Below are positions 13,201 through 26,032 of a stretch of 64,000 nucleotides of DNA, one piece after another. The stretch is from Dermatemys mawii (Eukaryota; Chordata; Testudines; Dermatemydidae): assembly GCA_007922305.1 (NCBI GenBank), contig ML677326.1, forward strand, positions 53,394,453 to 53,458,452, given 5' to 3'. The translations under genes and the position numbers were made by a program. The notes beneath the pieces were generated by a model. It was not told the origin of the DNA. It made no database searches and saw only the letters and a list, made by a program, of their open reading frames with translations. The stretch's first letter is position 1. The number at the start of each line of letters is the position of its first letter.

Positions 13201-14766
13201 TCTCTGCTATTTTATATTTCTTATGCCTTAGTCAAATACCATCAATCCTGATAATCTACTGCACTGTTTCTCTTTTTAGCTACATGGCTTGTTTCTTGGA
13301 GACTTCTATCTTTCTCAAAGCCATTCCCTGCTTTCTTATACAATGTGCCTTTGCAATAGGAATCATGTCACTGATTTCTATAGTGAGGCCTGTAAAATTA
13401 ATTTTGGTCACAGATGTTTGCTGCGAACTGTACATTCATGGTCTGGAAAGACTTCATTAGGGATGAATGTTATTACAACTCTTTTTTTCTTTTTATACTT
13501 CAAGATGACCTGCGTGGGTGAAGACAGAATTCACCTCTAAAAATAAGTGATATTCATGTAATGTAAACTGAAGATGACTTTAAAATCACTGTAGGATCAA
13601 AACCACAAATGTTTGAGAACTCCAAATCAATTTTGTGCCCAAATAACTGAAAACATTTCTACTAATTAAAAATTAAATTGTTTTGACCAAGTACTTAAAT
13701 AGTTTTCTAATGATTCCAACAATAAGAGAAATCAAATTTTCCATCTTTGGTTGAATCTTATAAAATCTTTTGACTATTTTGCTTTTGTTGTTTTTAACAG
13801 AATGCCAGAAAGCAAACACACACAGAAAAAGATGGTCAGATATCTAAAACTGTGACTTAAAACATTATTTAGGTAAAAGTTACCAAACAGTCATGTCTGA
13901 GGTAGAATTCCTGACTTTAGCCTTTGAGTACATATAGTTAATGAAAAATTGGTGCAGACAAGTAGCAGGTCTTGTTCAATAGAGTTAGAGACACCAGATG
14001 GAAGCAGATGATGTGGATGACATTTGAGCAGACGAGCCCCCTGCCTTTTCTTGCTGTAATTCCAGCAGTGGAGAGTTTATAACATGTGGCCCTAGAAAGG
14101 TTGCTGGAAAAGATTTTCAAGATAAAATGTCAGGGAAATGACCACACATACAAAATGACTGTTGCACTTCATCTGAATACTTTACTGAAAACAAACAAAC
14201 TGGAATCTTAGAGCTTTATTTGTGGCCTAATATTCAAATGTAATTGAAACACTTAGTTTCCTGTAAATTACTGATATTTTGCAGCCCTCTAGGAGGAGAA
14301 GGTAGGTCTGTTACTGGACTATTATTACTCTAAGAGGGAAACATAGAGCCACTGCTGTGTTGTACTATGGTAGACTACAGGGACGTCATGATGCCACAAC
14401 TTCTTACTCACTTTGGTAAGCAGTTGTTCATGTGAGTAGTCACACTGAAATCGATGGCGCTACTCATGTAAGTGACTATTCCTAATCTGGGCCTGTGTGT
14501 TCATTTCATAATAGTTTGCTTAGTTCTTGAACACTTCATTAGTGCACATCCAGAATTGCTACTGTTTTGAAGATCTCAAAATAGACACTGTCACCTGCAT
14601 TGTCTAGCACCCAACCGCTTTTATGCTTACAAGATGATGTCAGAATTACTTGCCTAGTCACTTCTCTGTTTAGAGTATTTTTTATTAAAATTTCTTTGCA
14701 GCTAATGTTGCCACCTGTACCCTGAGTAGTGCCTTGCTCCATGAGTATTCCCACTGTAGTCACTAG
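13201..14766. other. Intronic stretch, no gene seen
   Basis: AT-rich sequence. The open frame at 13289-13540 has no recognisable motif. Confidence 0.5.
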
Positions 14767-14774
14767 GACTAGTG

Positions 14775-15643
14775 CAGTGTTTCTCAACTGCAGCTACTAT
14801 GGCTGCATGCGGCCACCAGAGGCTTTTCTTGGGGCCACCAGACACTTTTTTTGGGCCACAGCTTCCTGGGCACTGAGTGGGAGCAGGGAGAGGAGCAGTG
14901 GCCCCTTCCCTGTGGCTGACAGCAGGGGTTGGCCTGTGCCTCTCCTGCACCCACAAATGCCAGAGGAGCTGGCAGCTGGTGTGAGTTCCCCACCTTCCCA
15001 GGGGTGAAGAGGCTCGGGCTTCCGGCTTCAGTCCTGGGGTGGCAAGCACCAGGCTCCAGCCACAGGGCTTCAGGCTCCATCCCCTAGCTGGGGGGCTTCG
15101 GGCTCCAGTCCCAGGCTCCCCCCCTCAATTGAACCTGGTCCCCACTGCCTCCCTACACACCTCTCCATCCATGGCTTGTTGGGGCTACGCAAGTCTGCTG
15201 TGAAAAGTGATATTTGTATGTTTGTTAATATCACTTTTCACTGCCTTCCAACTAGCTAGTAAGTCTGCTGTGAAAAATGATACATCCAAATATATATAGA
15301 TCAGTTTTCGCAGCAGCAGCCTTACTAGCTAACAAGTCTTAAAAAAGCAGCTAAAAAGCAAAAGAAACAACAAAATAGAAGAGAATGTGTAAAGCACCTT
15401 ATTTTATTTCTATTCTGTTTAGGTCCAATGAAGAATAGAGACAACTGTACATTATGTTTTATTGAGTCTGAAAAAAACAACCCCTACATAAATAAATTAT
15501 GCACATATACATGTCCAAATCATTATTTATTTGGGTTTCCTAAAGTTAGTTAAGTATTTTAGTAAACATTGTCAGCGCGTCCATCAGCAAGAGTTGGTGG
15601 CAGCATTCTAAGGCCACCAAAAAATTTCTTGTGAGAACCCTTG
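14775..15643 (+). mobile_element. hAT-type non-autonomous element, family B (869 bp)
   Basis: The left end is CAGTGTTTCTCAACTGCAG and the right end is TTGTGAGAACCCTTG, read as inverted ends. GGCCACCA occurs inside both ends (direct at left, also near the right). The flanks GACTAGTG (14767-14774) and GACTAGGG (15644-15651) match at seven of eight positions, a hAT-like target-site duplication. The first ~400 bases are GC-rich, unlike the surrounding intron. Several overlapping open frames here are products of base composition and not genes. Confidence 0.75.
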
Positions 15644-15651
15644 GACTAGGG

Positions 15652-16473
15652 GTTGTGGAATAAGGTACTACTGGAGAAAGGGTATCAGAATCAAACTTAT
15701 TGTTCTAAAACCCCACTCGGTATATCCAATGCAGCTGATCACTAATCTAAAATATTTTTATTTTATTTATTTAAAAAAAATATTTTATTTAAAATGTTTT
15801 TTAGTTGATTACCTTTTCTACAAAGTACTGAGTCTTGTTAAGAGACAAGCAGTACCAGAGATTGATTCACAAAAAGGTTTATTTAATGTAGCCAATGTAT
15901 ACACCTAATTTTCCTTATCAAGGAAGATACTGATATTATGATCCAGTTATGACCTAGTCAAGCAATGAAACTCTTAGCTTATCACTGGTCAGGGCTATAA
16001 GAGAAGGTCCTTTGTCCCAGAAATGAAATCTGTTGTAGTAAAAGGTAAAGGCAATTGATAATTTTCAGCATTCATGGCTTACAAATAGAGGATTTTTCCC
16101 TCAGGTTAGGTCCTTTGCAGTCTTCTAAGGACAGACTATTAACAGTTTAAACTTTGCTTCATTGGGAGATGATGATTTGGCAACTGGCCCATCTAACAGA
16201 TTTGCCACGTGATACCCAAATTATATATGGATTATATATACCCAAATTATATATATGCCAAAGGCTGGCATTTCACATAATTTTCCTTTCAAGGATAGGT
16301 GTCTATTTCATGTCTAATGGCCAGCTGAATCCCAGCAAACCCATTTCAATAAAGTGCTTTCTTTTTAACATATGGGCAGAGTAAAGTAGCTCCAGCCTCA
16401 AGCATCTGAGTGTATTCACCTAGAGTAATATTCTGATCTCACTGGTAACTAATACTTCACTTCCGTCAGTGGG
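15652..16473. other. Intronic stretch, no gene seen
   Basis: AT-rich, with runs of A and T at 15740-15800 and short TATA-like repeats near 16220-16260. Confidence 0.5.
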
Positions 16474-16481
16474 GTGTAGTG

Positions 16482-16834
16482 CGGCGGTTCTCAAACTTTT
16501 TGTTGCAGCGGCCCCTTTTCTCTTCGATGCGGGCCGCCGCGACCCATGTGTGTCCGCTGAAATGCTGCCGAAGTGATTGTTTCCGCTTTCGGCGGCATTT
16601 CGGCAGATGTGATGTGCGCTTCTGAGTATCTCCTGAAAAGCCACCGAAACCGGAAACAATCACTTAGATGGCTTTTCAAAGGACACTCTCAAGCGCAGGG
16701 CATGTCCGCTGAAATACCGCCAGAAGCGAAAGCAATCTGTTCGGCTGCACTTCAGCGGCATAGGGAACTTGCAATCCCCTGGGAATCGGCCCACAACCGC
16801 GGGGGGGTTGCGACCCCCAGTTTGAGAACTGCTG
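16482..16834 (+). mobile_element. hAT-type MITE, family C, CpG-rich (353 bp)
   Basis: The inverted ends are CGGCGGTTCTCAAACT and AGTTTGAGAACTGCTG. Target-site duplication: GTGTAGTG (16474-16481) and GTGTACTG (16835-16842), seven of eight identical. The interior is CpG-rich with internal repeats of a motif like TGTCCGCTGAAAT (near 16552 and 16703) and inverted versions of CGGAAACAATCACTT. The high CpG content suggests a fairly young insertion compared with its surroundings. Confidence 0.85.
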
Positions 16835-16882
16835 GTGTACTGGATTTACACTGATATCTCTTAGGTCAGGATTTGACACTAA

Positions 16883-17178
16883 GGGCTTGTCTTCGCTACC
16901 AGGGAGATTGATGCTGCTGCAATCAATGCAGTGTATGACAATTTAGTGGGTCTCGTGAAGACCCGTTAAATCAATGGCCGAGCACTCTTTGGGAGACTCT
17001 GTTACTCCAGCTCCCCGAGAAGGGTAAGATAAATCAATGGGAGAGCTTCTCTCGTCGACACAGCAACAGCAAAGACACCGGGGTAAGTTGACCTTAGCTC
17101 TGGCAACTCCAGTTATGTTATTCATGTAGCTAGAGTAGTGTAACTTAGGTCGACTTCCCCTTTAGTGAAGACAAGCCC
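16883..17178. mobile_element. PIF-Harbinger-type MITE (296 bp)
   Basis: Terminal inverted repeats GGGCTTGTCTTCGCTA and TAGTGAAGACAAGCCC differ at one position. The element is flanked by TAA on both sides (16880-16882 and 17179-17181), the three-base duplication typical of PIF-Harbinger. There is no coding capacity. Confidence 0.85.
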
Positions 17179-17181
17179 TAA

Positions 17182-19440
17182 CAGTAACAAAGATATATTC
17201 CAGCGGATTGCTCACACTTTGAAGGCAGTAATTTACTCATACTTTGAACTTGTCTGAAGAAGATCTTAATAAAAGTTTCAAGATTGTCAGCTCTCTCTTC
17301 ATTCTGTGGAAAGAGGAAAATCCCAATGTGATACATATATTCTATTCTGACCAATTCTTCCAACTGAGGCATTGGCTGTTTGATTATTAACTATGTATTC
17401 TTAAATAAAATATTTTCTCCTGTGGTTCCTCTTTTATTGTAAAAAGTATTTGAAAACTGGATCTTAGAAGCATTAGTTTAATTAAGCATAAAATATATCA
17501 TGAGAACTTGTTGACAGTATAGCACGTCACTTACAGTCATGAAACGTGATAGCAAATCTGTGCTTGAGAACTGCACATACAATAAAAAATGCAAATAATG
17601 CAAGTGAGCCCCAGCTTTATAAGTACAGAGATATTGTACGCTTGAGGGTGGTAAATATTTTATAAGCTAGTGTAGTAAACTGTTTCCATTTATTCTGGTG
17701 ATCATAATCTCCTTTTTGTGAGCTTAGGTTATTAGATGTACTTTTTTCAAGAGTCTTCATTCCCCCTGGGCTAGGGATCCCAAATGGATCTCTAAAACAA
17801 TGCAAGTGTTGGTGAGCTGTAAATATTTGGTCAAAAATAAATAATTGTAAGTTTAAACTTTTTTTTGTAATTTTATATTCCAAAAATATGCAAAACTATG
17901 CCACATGTAATAAATTAAAATTTAAGGCTTTTATGTGACCAGCATGCATCATAAACTTCTGGGGTAGTGGTGATGGGATAAAATTTTAATTTCAAAGTGG
18001 AGTGAGAACTAGACGGCAACAGACTCAGAGGACCTGGAGCAACTATGGGGTGGGGTGGGGGGAGTTCAGAGACTCCTGCATATTAAGAGCCCGATTGGTT
18101 TTGTCTGGTTGGGATATTCAGCATATAACCCAGTAATTTCATTTTCTGATAAATGTTTCCACTTCACCTGTAAATTTTATCTTAGATTTGGTTTTATAAG
18201 ACTAAACCACAAATGGAAAATTAGATTTTGCCTTTTGTTGGAATCGTTTGGAAATGATTTAGGTACTTACTTGGCACCATAACTATAGCATTTATGCACC
18301 TAAATTGGCCATATTTCAGGAGGATATAATTTGCAAACTGGCTTGAGTGAGTCTCACTGTGGAGGTGTGCCAGAGGGTAGTGGAGGACCTATGATTGGGG
18401 GGAGGGTAAAGGACTACCTAGGAACTTCAGACTGTTGAGAATCCCATCTCGTCCCACTTTATCCTTGCAGAGAACAACCTGCATTCCTCCAGTTGGAGTT
18501 CTCAGTGAGGTCCTGTCCCCATCCTTACTCCAGGAAGCAACAAAGAGAGGTGGCATATGTCTGAGTCTTTGAGGATAGCTTCACTTGTTTTGCCATGATG
18601 ATATCTTAATGTACTCTCTCAGAAATTGCAGCTATGTAAAGATTTGTGCAAATCATCACTAAAAATATTTTACAAAAGGGTGGGTAGGTGGTTTGGGGAG
18701 AGATTTCAGTGTTTTAACAGAGCTACTTGAATTTTGGACCAAAGCATTATCCTGGGTACACTGAGATTTGCACTTAAAGGACCAAAATCCTTTAAAAATT
18801 ATTTTAGTCTCTATATTTGGCAGATAAATATGTCAGAAGACTTCATTCTCTATGTAACTGTATTTGAAAGATGTTTATTAATGTACAGAATAATTATTTA
18901 AAAATATTCCTGTTTGGAATTTTTTCTCACGTTTCTTTATGTTCATCTAGTTACATAACTACAGTCCACACCAGCTTCAAACCACACATGGTGATGGAAA
19001 CTTGGATGTGGGCCTCTTTTAGTATTAATCACATAAAATTATTCTTTTTATTCCTCATAATCTACAATCTCACCATAATTATCCCACATGGTCCTGTTCA
19101 CTCCACTGTAAATCTCCTTTAACCAAGCCCAACCTTGTTCCCTGTATTTCCAATTTTCTCTTACTCCTCTATTAGACCTCCCCACTCTAGTGTATTCATG
19201 CACCTCCTATATATGTAGATGAGGGGAGGATCCGCAGGGATGTAATAGAGAGCATGTAGGGTTGAATGGAGATGTCAGGAGCACTGAGGAAGAAAGAAGG
19301 ACTTCAACTGAGAAGGGTCTGGGGAGGAAACAAAGGGGAGAAGAACTGTCCTTTGACGAGCTACCTGTGGGTAATCGGGGAAGCTTTACACCCTATGGCG
19401 TTTTACATGGGGAATCCAACTAAAGATAAAGCTGATCTGC
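17182..19440. other. Intronic stretch, no gene seen
   Basis: AT-rich. Open frames at 17617-17883 and 18871-19122 show no recognisable protein motif. Confidence 0.5.
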
Positions 19441-19444
19441 TGGT

Positions 19445-19665
19445 GTGCAGAGACCACTGCTCATCATGCTAATTAATATTGTCTTGCTCTTTCCTTGTAC
19501 ACTGCTTCTGTCTGTATCCTGTCTGTTGAATCTTAACTTAGACTGCAAGCTCTTCAGAGTAGGGAAAGTCTTTCTGTTCTTGATTTGCGTAAGTCCTGGC
19601 ATAAAGAAACCCTCATCCATTATTGGGGCTTCTACATGCTACAGTAATGCAAATAATAATAGATG
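19445..19665 (+). repeat. MIR/L2-type 3' end remnant
   Basis: The motifs TTAGACTGCAAGCTCTTCAGAG, AGGGAAAGTCTTTCTGTTCT and the terminal GTAATGCAAATAATAATAG resemble the 3' ends of ancient L2/MIR-like retroposons of amniotes. The copy is diverged. A related copy is at 58030-58175. Confidence 0.6.
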
Positions 19666-22600
19666 AAGTCATATTTGGTTCTTAGCATTTATCATGAGGA
19701 TCTATGGGCTTGTTTGAATAGTGCAATAGGATAGCATGGTTGCATTTCTTTCCTGAGCACCTCTATGAATTTTAATGTATCATACATAAACTCATTTATG
19801 TTCCTAGAACTGCCTTTGAATGTTAGCAGCTGAGAATAAATTGGAACACTATTGGATTCTTTCGAATGAATCTTCTAGATTGTACAGCTTTTGGAGACTG
19901 GAAAGTTTTCTTTCTTTCTTTTTCTTTCTTACAATTGTCATCCAAACGCCCACGGCTAGTAACACAGTGCAGAGAAAGAAGAGAGCAAAGGCTGTGGAAT
20001 GCAGACTTCTCGAAGAAAACTGGCTCTAGTGTTTTAACTCGTTTTGACAAGCTGCAAAATTGTATTTGGTAAAAAAATGTTGCTGTAGGTTTATTTTTCC
20101 TTTACTGAGACAATCATGCTGCATGATTAGAAGAGAGAGATTCTTAGAAACTCATCATTTCTGTATTTAAAGGTCAGCAGCCCTGGCAAATTAGTCCTTC
20201 CCAGATCTTCCATTTAAGACTTGGAAACCTCCGTTAATGAAGATTTTATTTAAAATAATAAAATGATTTCAATAATGAACAGTTTATATACTGTAGGTGC
20301 TCCTGAATAAATAAGTAAAATAAATCAGCATTTGTATTAGTTTATCTTGGTTTATGACCATGTATCTGGTCATACATGGGCTGAGCTGTGTGTTGCTTCC
20401 TCACCTGAAGATGAGTCCATTTTCCCAGGCTCTTCATTTGGTGTCATTGTTTCAATGGTTTTATTCTCCTCTTTCTCCACCATCCAATTTATTATTACTT
20501 CTTTTTAGTTAGTTGTCTTTGGGACACTAATGCTTGATGACAATGGAAACAGAAGTCTGCTAATCTTATCGTAGGCCAGGGCAGCTGCATGCAAAATTCT
20601 CATGTGCCTTGTCAGAGATCTTAATCTTCACCTACCTAGAGGAACCATCCATTCTCTAGTGAGTTACCTTTCCCTTCAGCACCATAAAGGCCAGTCCTAG
20701 AGTAATCCAGAACAGAGAATATAAGTTGTATCTCTTCATGTTTGATGGTTTTGTGAATATGAATGTTTGTTTCCAAACAGGTCTTCCAGGCGATTCATGT
20801 TTCTCGTGTGTGTGTGTGTGTTTAGAACTTTACCTTGCTACATTTTTTGACAATAGGGACTATGAATGAATGGCCTTAATAGTAAAGTAAATATTAAGCC
20901 AGATTCACCACCAGTACACATGCTGATAGAAGGTTTACTCTCACTCACAAACAGTGGGTGATCTCTCTGGTGGTGGAAACTGAGCCAAGACACTATGTTG
21001 TGACAGTGCTAAATGACAAAACTCCAGTTGTGCAGCAGTTGGCTTGGAGGCGTAGGCCAGAAAATGGGCAATTCTGTCAAGAAAGAGGAGCAATTGAGAA
21101 GTGCACTGACTCTGAAGTTCCTCAGACTGTCTTGCTGTGGAACTGTTATGGAGCCTTAGTAGGAATTAAAAAAACCTCTCTCAGGACAGCCCCAAAGCAG
21201 AACAATGGTTGAAATGCCACCTGCTCTCCAAAAGAGTTAATAATTTCTTTGGGTTAATGGGGCTTGGTGTTTTTTACACATCTCTGGGCCAGGATGACTG
21301 AATTTGCCCTACAACATTTAAATCTATTTAAAATCTTTAATTACATTCATTTGTTGGAATGTTAATGCAGATAGATATGGGGGCATGGTTGCTATATGAG
21401 AGGAAAGAAGAAATTAGTTCATGCTAAGCATTTGAAATGTTTTTCTTAATCTCATAATTGTCATATCTTTTGATTGGAGAAATTTTCTGAGAAAATATTA
21501 CTCAACTATATACACTTTTTCGTTATTTGAGTAACTCATGAGCTGACGATGCTATTACTGCAGTTATTGTGTCATAGGTTTGTGTAGTTGTCTGTCAAGG
21601 ATCACCATTAACTCCTGTAGGAACTTTTTCAGGTGTTTACAAGATTATGTGGCCATAGACTGTCTGTGCTCCCTCCTCCTTTTCATATGCTCTGAACCTG
21701 CAGAGCAGTTTTGACTTGGCAGGGAGAAATGATGTTGCTTTGACTCTGCTACGCTCCTCTCACCAACAGTTTCAGGGACATTAGAGTGATATTTACACTT
21801 TTTTTTTTTAAGTATCCACTCAGCACAGTGGGGTAAGGTACGATATGGTCATTAAGGATTTTTTAAAAGTTGTAAATATTCCATAAAGTTTGCAGGCTTC
21901 TGTACTATATATAGTACAGCAATTACTGATTATTACAGCAATTCCTGATTATTTACAGCAATTACTGATTTTTTTTGTTCCTTGTGTTAAATACCGTATC
22001 TGTCTAAGAAATCTTTTCTTTGAAAAGCAAATATAAATGTGTCTGCTATCTCCTTTTAATGGCTTTTTTAACACACTGAAATTCACTTGTGCATGATTGA
22101 CTCTCTATTTTTCAGAACAAATAAAATGGGAACATCAGTGAACTGGTCCAAATATCGTCTTGAATTATCTCCACAGGAACAGATTTATCAATTGTGAACC
22201 CCTCGTTTCCCCTTTTAACACTTAAAACAAAAAGGTATTTCTACTGATATCTGTTTCTGCCTTTGGTATTCTATTTTGTGTATTAATTAGACTCTGCAGC
22301 AGCTCCTTTCATTTCATCTGCCCCAGTATGTGTGTACCAATTTTATTCTAATTTAGGTGTGTGCATATCCTTAGATTTATATCCAGCTGTGACACTGAAC
22401 ATATACTGAAATTGTTCTGTAGTTTCTGATCTTTGTGTGTGTAACTTTTCCAGATCATCTCAATATTTTTTCTGAAAGATAAACACAGGCTATTTCCCCC
22501 CAACATTTCTACAAAAGTCCCGCAACTCCCTTAATTATTCAGATCACAGTCTTTTTTATACATCCAGTTCTATGGTTCCGAGCACCTCCTGTGAATACCT

Positions 22601-23239
22601 CCTGTTTTCAGTAGGAATCAAGGGCACTCACAGACTTGGATCCTGTAATAACATTCCTGTTCTATTGAAGAGATAAAAATAGAGTCCAACTCTCCAAAAA
22701 TGACTTTCTCATGATTCCCTTTTAGTCTGACAGTCACTCTGGTCGCCCTTGATATAGGGTCCATGCAAAGTTTTTTTTTGGGCGGGGGGGTCCTGTATTT
22801 CAACAACATACATTTTAAGAATCTGCCTAATAACTATCACAGTTGAACATATTGAAATATTAGCATTTCATCCTTCCTTCCTTCCCATCTCCATAATCAC
22901 TCAGAGTTTGCATGATTTGGGGCATACAAAAATCAAAGCACAAAAGTTTTAAATGCATGTATTTAATATTTGCAATATCAATTAATAACAATATGTGTTT
23001 GAATAATGGGTACATGAGGAAGGAGGTTACAGACATAGCATGGACATCACTTTTCATGTGATACAACAACCACTCTTTTAAATGTGAAAAATATTCAACC
23101 AAATAAGGGTTAAATACTTAATTTTGGAATCATAAATGACTACTAATGTTCTCTCAGTGAAACTATGGTTGTGTCTCCTAATATGAATAATAAAGGCCCC
23201 TGCTAGTCACCATGGTTTTCATATGCAAATAATAATGCT
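19666..23239. other. Intronic stretch, no gene seen
   Basis: Contains a TG run at 20805-20821 and a three-fold imperfect repeat of an ATTACTGATT unit with TTACAGCAATT at 21918-21975. No gene recognised. Confidence 0.5.
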
Positions 23240-24520
23240 GATTTTCTCAAGTCATTACAACACAACACACTTCTTTGGCATACACAGAATATGATATGTG
23301 GCAGTTTGGCGCTGTTTCATGTGCATCTCATAGATTTACCAGGTGCATTTCTCTCACAAAAGCAATTGATTAACTTAAAATATCTGGAGCAGCAAGCACA
23401 ACATTATCTGCATGGTGTTTTGGAAGCAGACACTTGGAACTGTCATCGTATGTTCATCTATGCTGCAGTGGATCAAGTAGTAGTGTATCTAGATCCAAAG
23501 CACTATTGTGTGTGCACGCATCTGAAGATGTGCTTGTTTTACATTATCTATGCATCTTCAGTTATTAGTGATAAGAGGCTTAGCACTGACGTTGACATGG
23601 TACTTTGCCAATTTTCACTGCCTATGATTTCTGTCATTCTTCCAACTTGGTGGCACATTTTGATTGTCAGTAGCATGCAACCATGAATTTGGTAGCTGGT
23701 TCAATGATATTATGCACTAGCCGCATTGATATCATCCAGAGAGAGGGAGTAATCAACTCACAGAATCCTCCACACAGTGCCTGTGCTGAGGCCAAAATAG
23801 GAAGCTACTGTATCACAGCCTGAGAGTTTATAGACAGCTAATGGTCCTGGTACAATGTTCTGGTCTTGCTCTACAGTAGCACAAAGGTCTATTACAGCTC
23901 TCCTTTGAACTGAGAGTTTCATACTCACTAAAGATATTAGGCTGTGTTCAAGGTAATGGTGCAAGAGTAAGACAAATACATCAGTGTCGTCTGACGATAC
24001 TGTTGTTTCCACCAGTTTCTCCTTTGCAATCATCACCATTTGTTGTTCAAAGATGTTGCCAGCTTCTTCATGCAAGGTGGCCTTATCTTCTCCAATGACC
24101 ACCACACCAACCTGGTTTATTTAAAATGGAGTGTGGTTTCTGCCTGTGTTGAGTAGCTTGTGTTTAGAGTGTGATACTGGCGAAATGTCTTATCTTGAAT
24201 GAGTTCTGTACAAATGAGGTCAATCAGTTGTTTCTTATTTTCAGTAATTCTCAAGGCAACTTTATATGGAGGTAGGTGTGGACTTCTAATCAACTGGTGT
24301 ACTCTGTTTGCTTCTGTAGCTCTGCTAGATCCTGTGACACTCTTTGTGCTGAAGCGTTTATACCTGTCAAGGACAAAGTGTAGAACACTTGCTGCGAGCT
24401 TGTGTTCAATGTAGATTCTGAAATTGGTCACAAAATCCTTGATGATTCCATTTGCTGGTCAGTGTACTACCCAAAGAACTGGAGAACCAACAATAACTGT
24501 TCAGATGACTTCTTGTGAAG
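23240..24520 (-). pseudogene. Decayed transposon-associated gene with DTDV and GCDT motifs
   Basis: Read on the minus strand, pieces of one protein occur in order with frameshifts and stops between them. First comes VLHFVLDRYKRFSTKSVTG and ENKKQLIDLIC (24117-24431, extended upstream to about 24520 by WPANGIIKDFV). Then SSDDTDVFVLLLHHY, AVIDLCATV and KLSGCDTVASYFG (23758-24105). Beyond two more shifts follow DNVKQAHLQMR and a cysteine-rich tail with CFC and FCVCQ spacing near 23250-23330. I recognise this as an unnamed multi-copy family common in animal genomes and predicted as uncharacterised proteins. The DTDV and GCDT acidic motifs are suggestive of a nuclease-like core, but that is inference. 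The copy is old and non-functional. Confidence 0.7.
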
Positions 24521-24864
24521 TATATCTAGCTGATACTTCTGTCTGTTATGGAATATCATAAAACAATAGAATGCAAAATGATTAGCAATATTTAACTTCT
24601 TTTACTCTAATGGCTTGTGCCCCTCATCAAGGCCAGTTTGTCCCTAAAGGAAAGGAAAGCACTTACTGTGTTTTTAATTGTACAACTTTCATAGTCTTCC
24701 CCTAAAGTGAGTAGTCTGCAGTAAGCCATGACATTGCATTGACATCCCCAGGTAAGGTTGGGGTGGGTTGGCTGGTTGTTTCACACAGAGCCTTCATGGA
24801 TTCTTCAGGGTTCAAATATTGTTTGATTTTGGTTGCATATTATTGTTATTATTTCTTAGTATTG
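24521..24864. other. Intronic stretch, no gene seen
   Basis: May include the upstream part of the decayed gene. Nothing else recognised. Confidence 0.4.
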
Positions 24865-25050
24865 TTTAGAACCTAAGAGCCCTAATGATGGACGCAGGGC
24901 CCATTGTGCTAGATGCTGTACAAAACAAAGACAGTCCCTACCCTAAGCTTCTTAGGCAAGCTTTCTAAGACAAGAAACAACAGATGGATACAGACAGACT
25001 GAAGGGAGTACAAAAGGAAAAAATGATACAATATGTTTAGGCAGTGTCTC
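24865..25050 (-). repeat. MIR/L2-type retroposon remnant
   Basis: GCAGGGCCCATTGTGCTAG, ATGCTGTACAAAACA, GACAGTCCCTACCC and AACAACAGATGGATACAGACAG match the conserved landmarks of a widespread amniote retroposon family. Strand is inferred from the opposite-sense copies at 19445 and 58030. Confidence 0.6.
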
Positions 25051-26032
25051 AGTACACTACCAGCCTAGTGGTACAAGACCAAGACTACTGAATTGATAGT
25101 AAGTAAACTAGTGGGGAAAAAAACTAATAAATTTGCCCATCGTATTGCAAATCTTAATATTACTCAATCCCGGGGAATTGTATTATTGTAACTTGTTTTT
25201 GTACCAACACCTTTTGGATAAAATGTTATATCTGAAATACTACAAGCAGCAGTCCTTAAAAACAAAAAATCCCTAAAATGGTGTCTTGTCATATTGGATT
25301 ATATCCTATTAGATGGCAGTGGATGCTGCAAAGCCTCGTACCATGTAAAATGACAGCACTCAATTCAACATGATGATTGGAAAATTAAATAAAAATTTGT
25401 CTCTTAATTTCTATCATGTGTTATCACATCAACTAAGCACCATTCCATCCAAATGTAAGTATGATTAACTTGTCATTGTGTGCGTGAGAGAGATTTGCTT
25501 TGCTTGGTGGTGGGTTTTTTAACTGCGGGTGCTGTTTTATAAGCACATTTTAAAGTCATCCTTAAAAAATACCTACTGTGTTCACATTATGTTAAAATGG
25601 CAAATGATGTACAATATTATGACATCACTAAAACATCTGACCCACCAATAATTTCTGATCTTACTGCAAATCAAATGGTGACATTTAGCCTGACAAAATT
25701 CATGCTGATCTCTGCACCAAGGGCCAGATATCACTCTTCATGCCTGAAGAAGCGCAGAAGGGGAGGACAGATATGCAGTTCCTGAGCTGCTACCACACTC
25801 TGTTGCATCATCCCCCTGCTGGTGCATCTGAGGTTAAGATTTGTACGTTTCAATGGACTTAAAGGGATATATGCGTGAGAGAACTGCTCTTCCCCTGACT
25901 TCTCCTTCCCACCAGTAACTATCCCCACTGGGATGATCTGATCCGATCTCCATTGCAGCAGTCATGGAGAAGGGCCTATGGGGTTGAAGGGGTGTGTTTG
26001 TGTGTATATGTGTGTGCGTGAGTGTGAGAGAA
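25051..26032. other. Intronic stretch, no gene seen
   Basis: Includes a GTGTGT-rich patch near 25990-26030. The open frame at 25597-25785 shows no motif. Confidence 0.5.

Noticed and set aside
14784..15080. GC-rich overlapping frames that resemble a small gene or CpG island
   Set aside because: They lie inside the hAT-type element 14775-15643. Composition alone creates the open frames.
16482..16834. CpG island or promoter
   Set aside because: It is bounded exactly by inverted repeats and 8-bp flanking duplications, so the CpG content belongs to a MITE.
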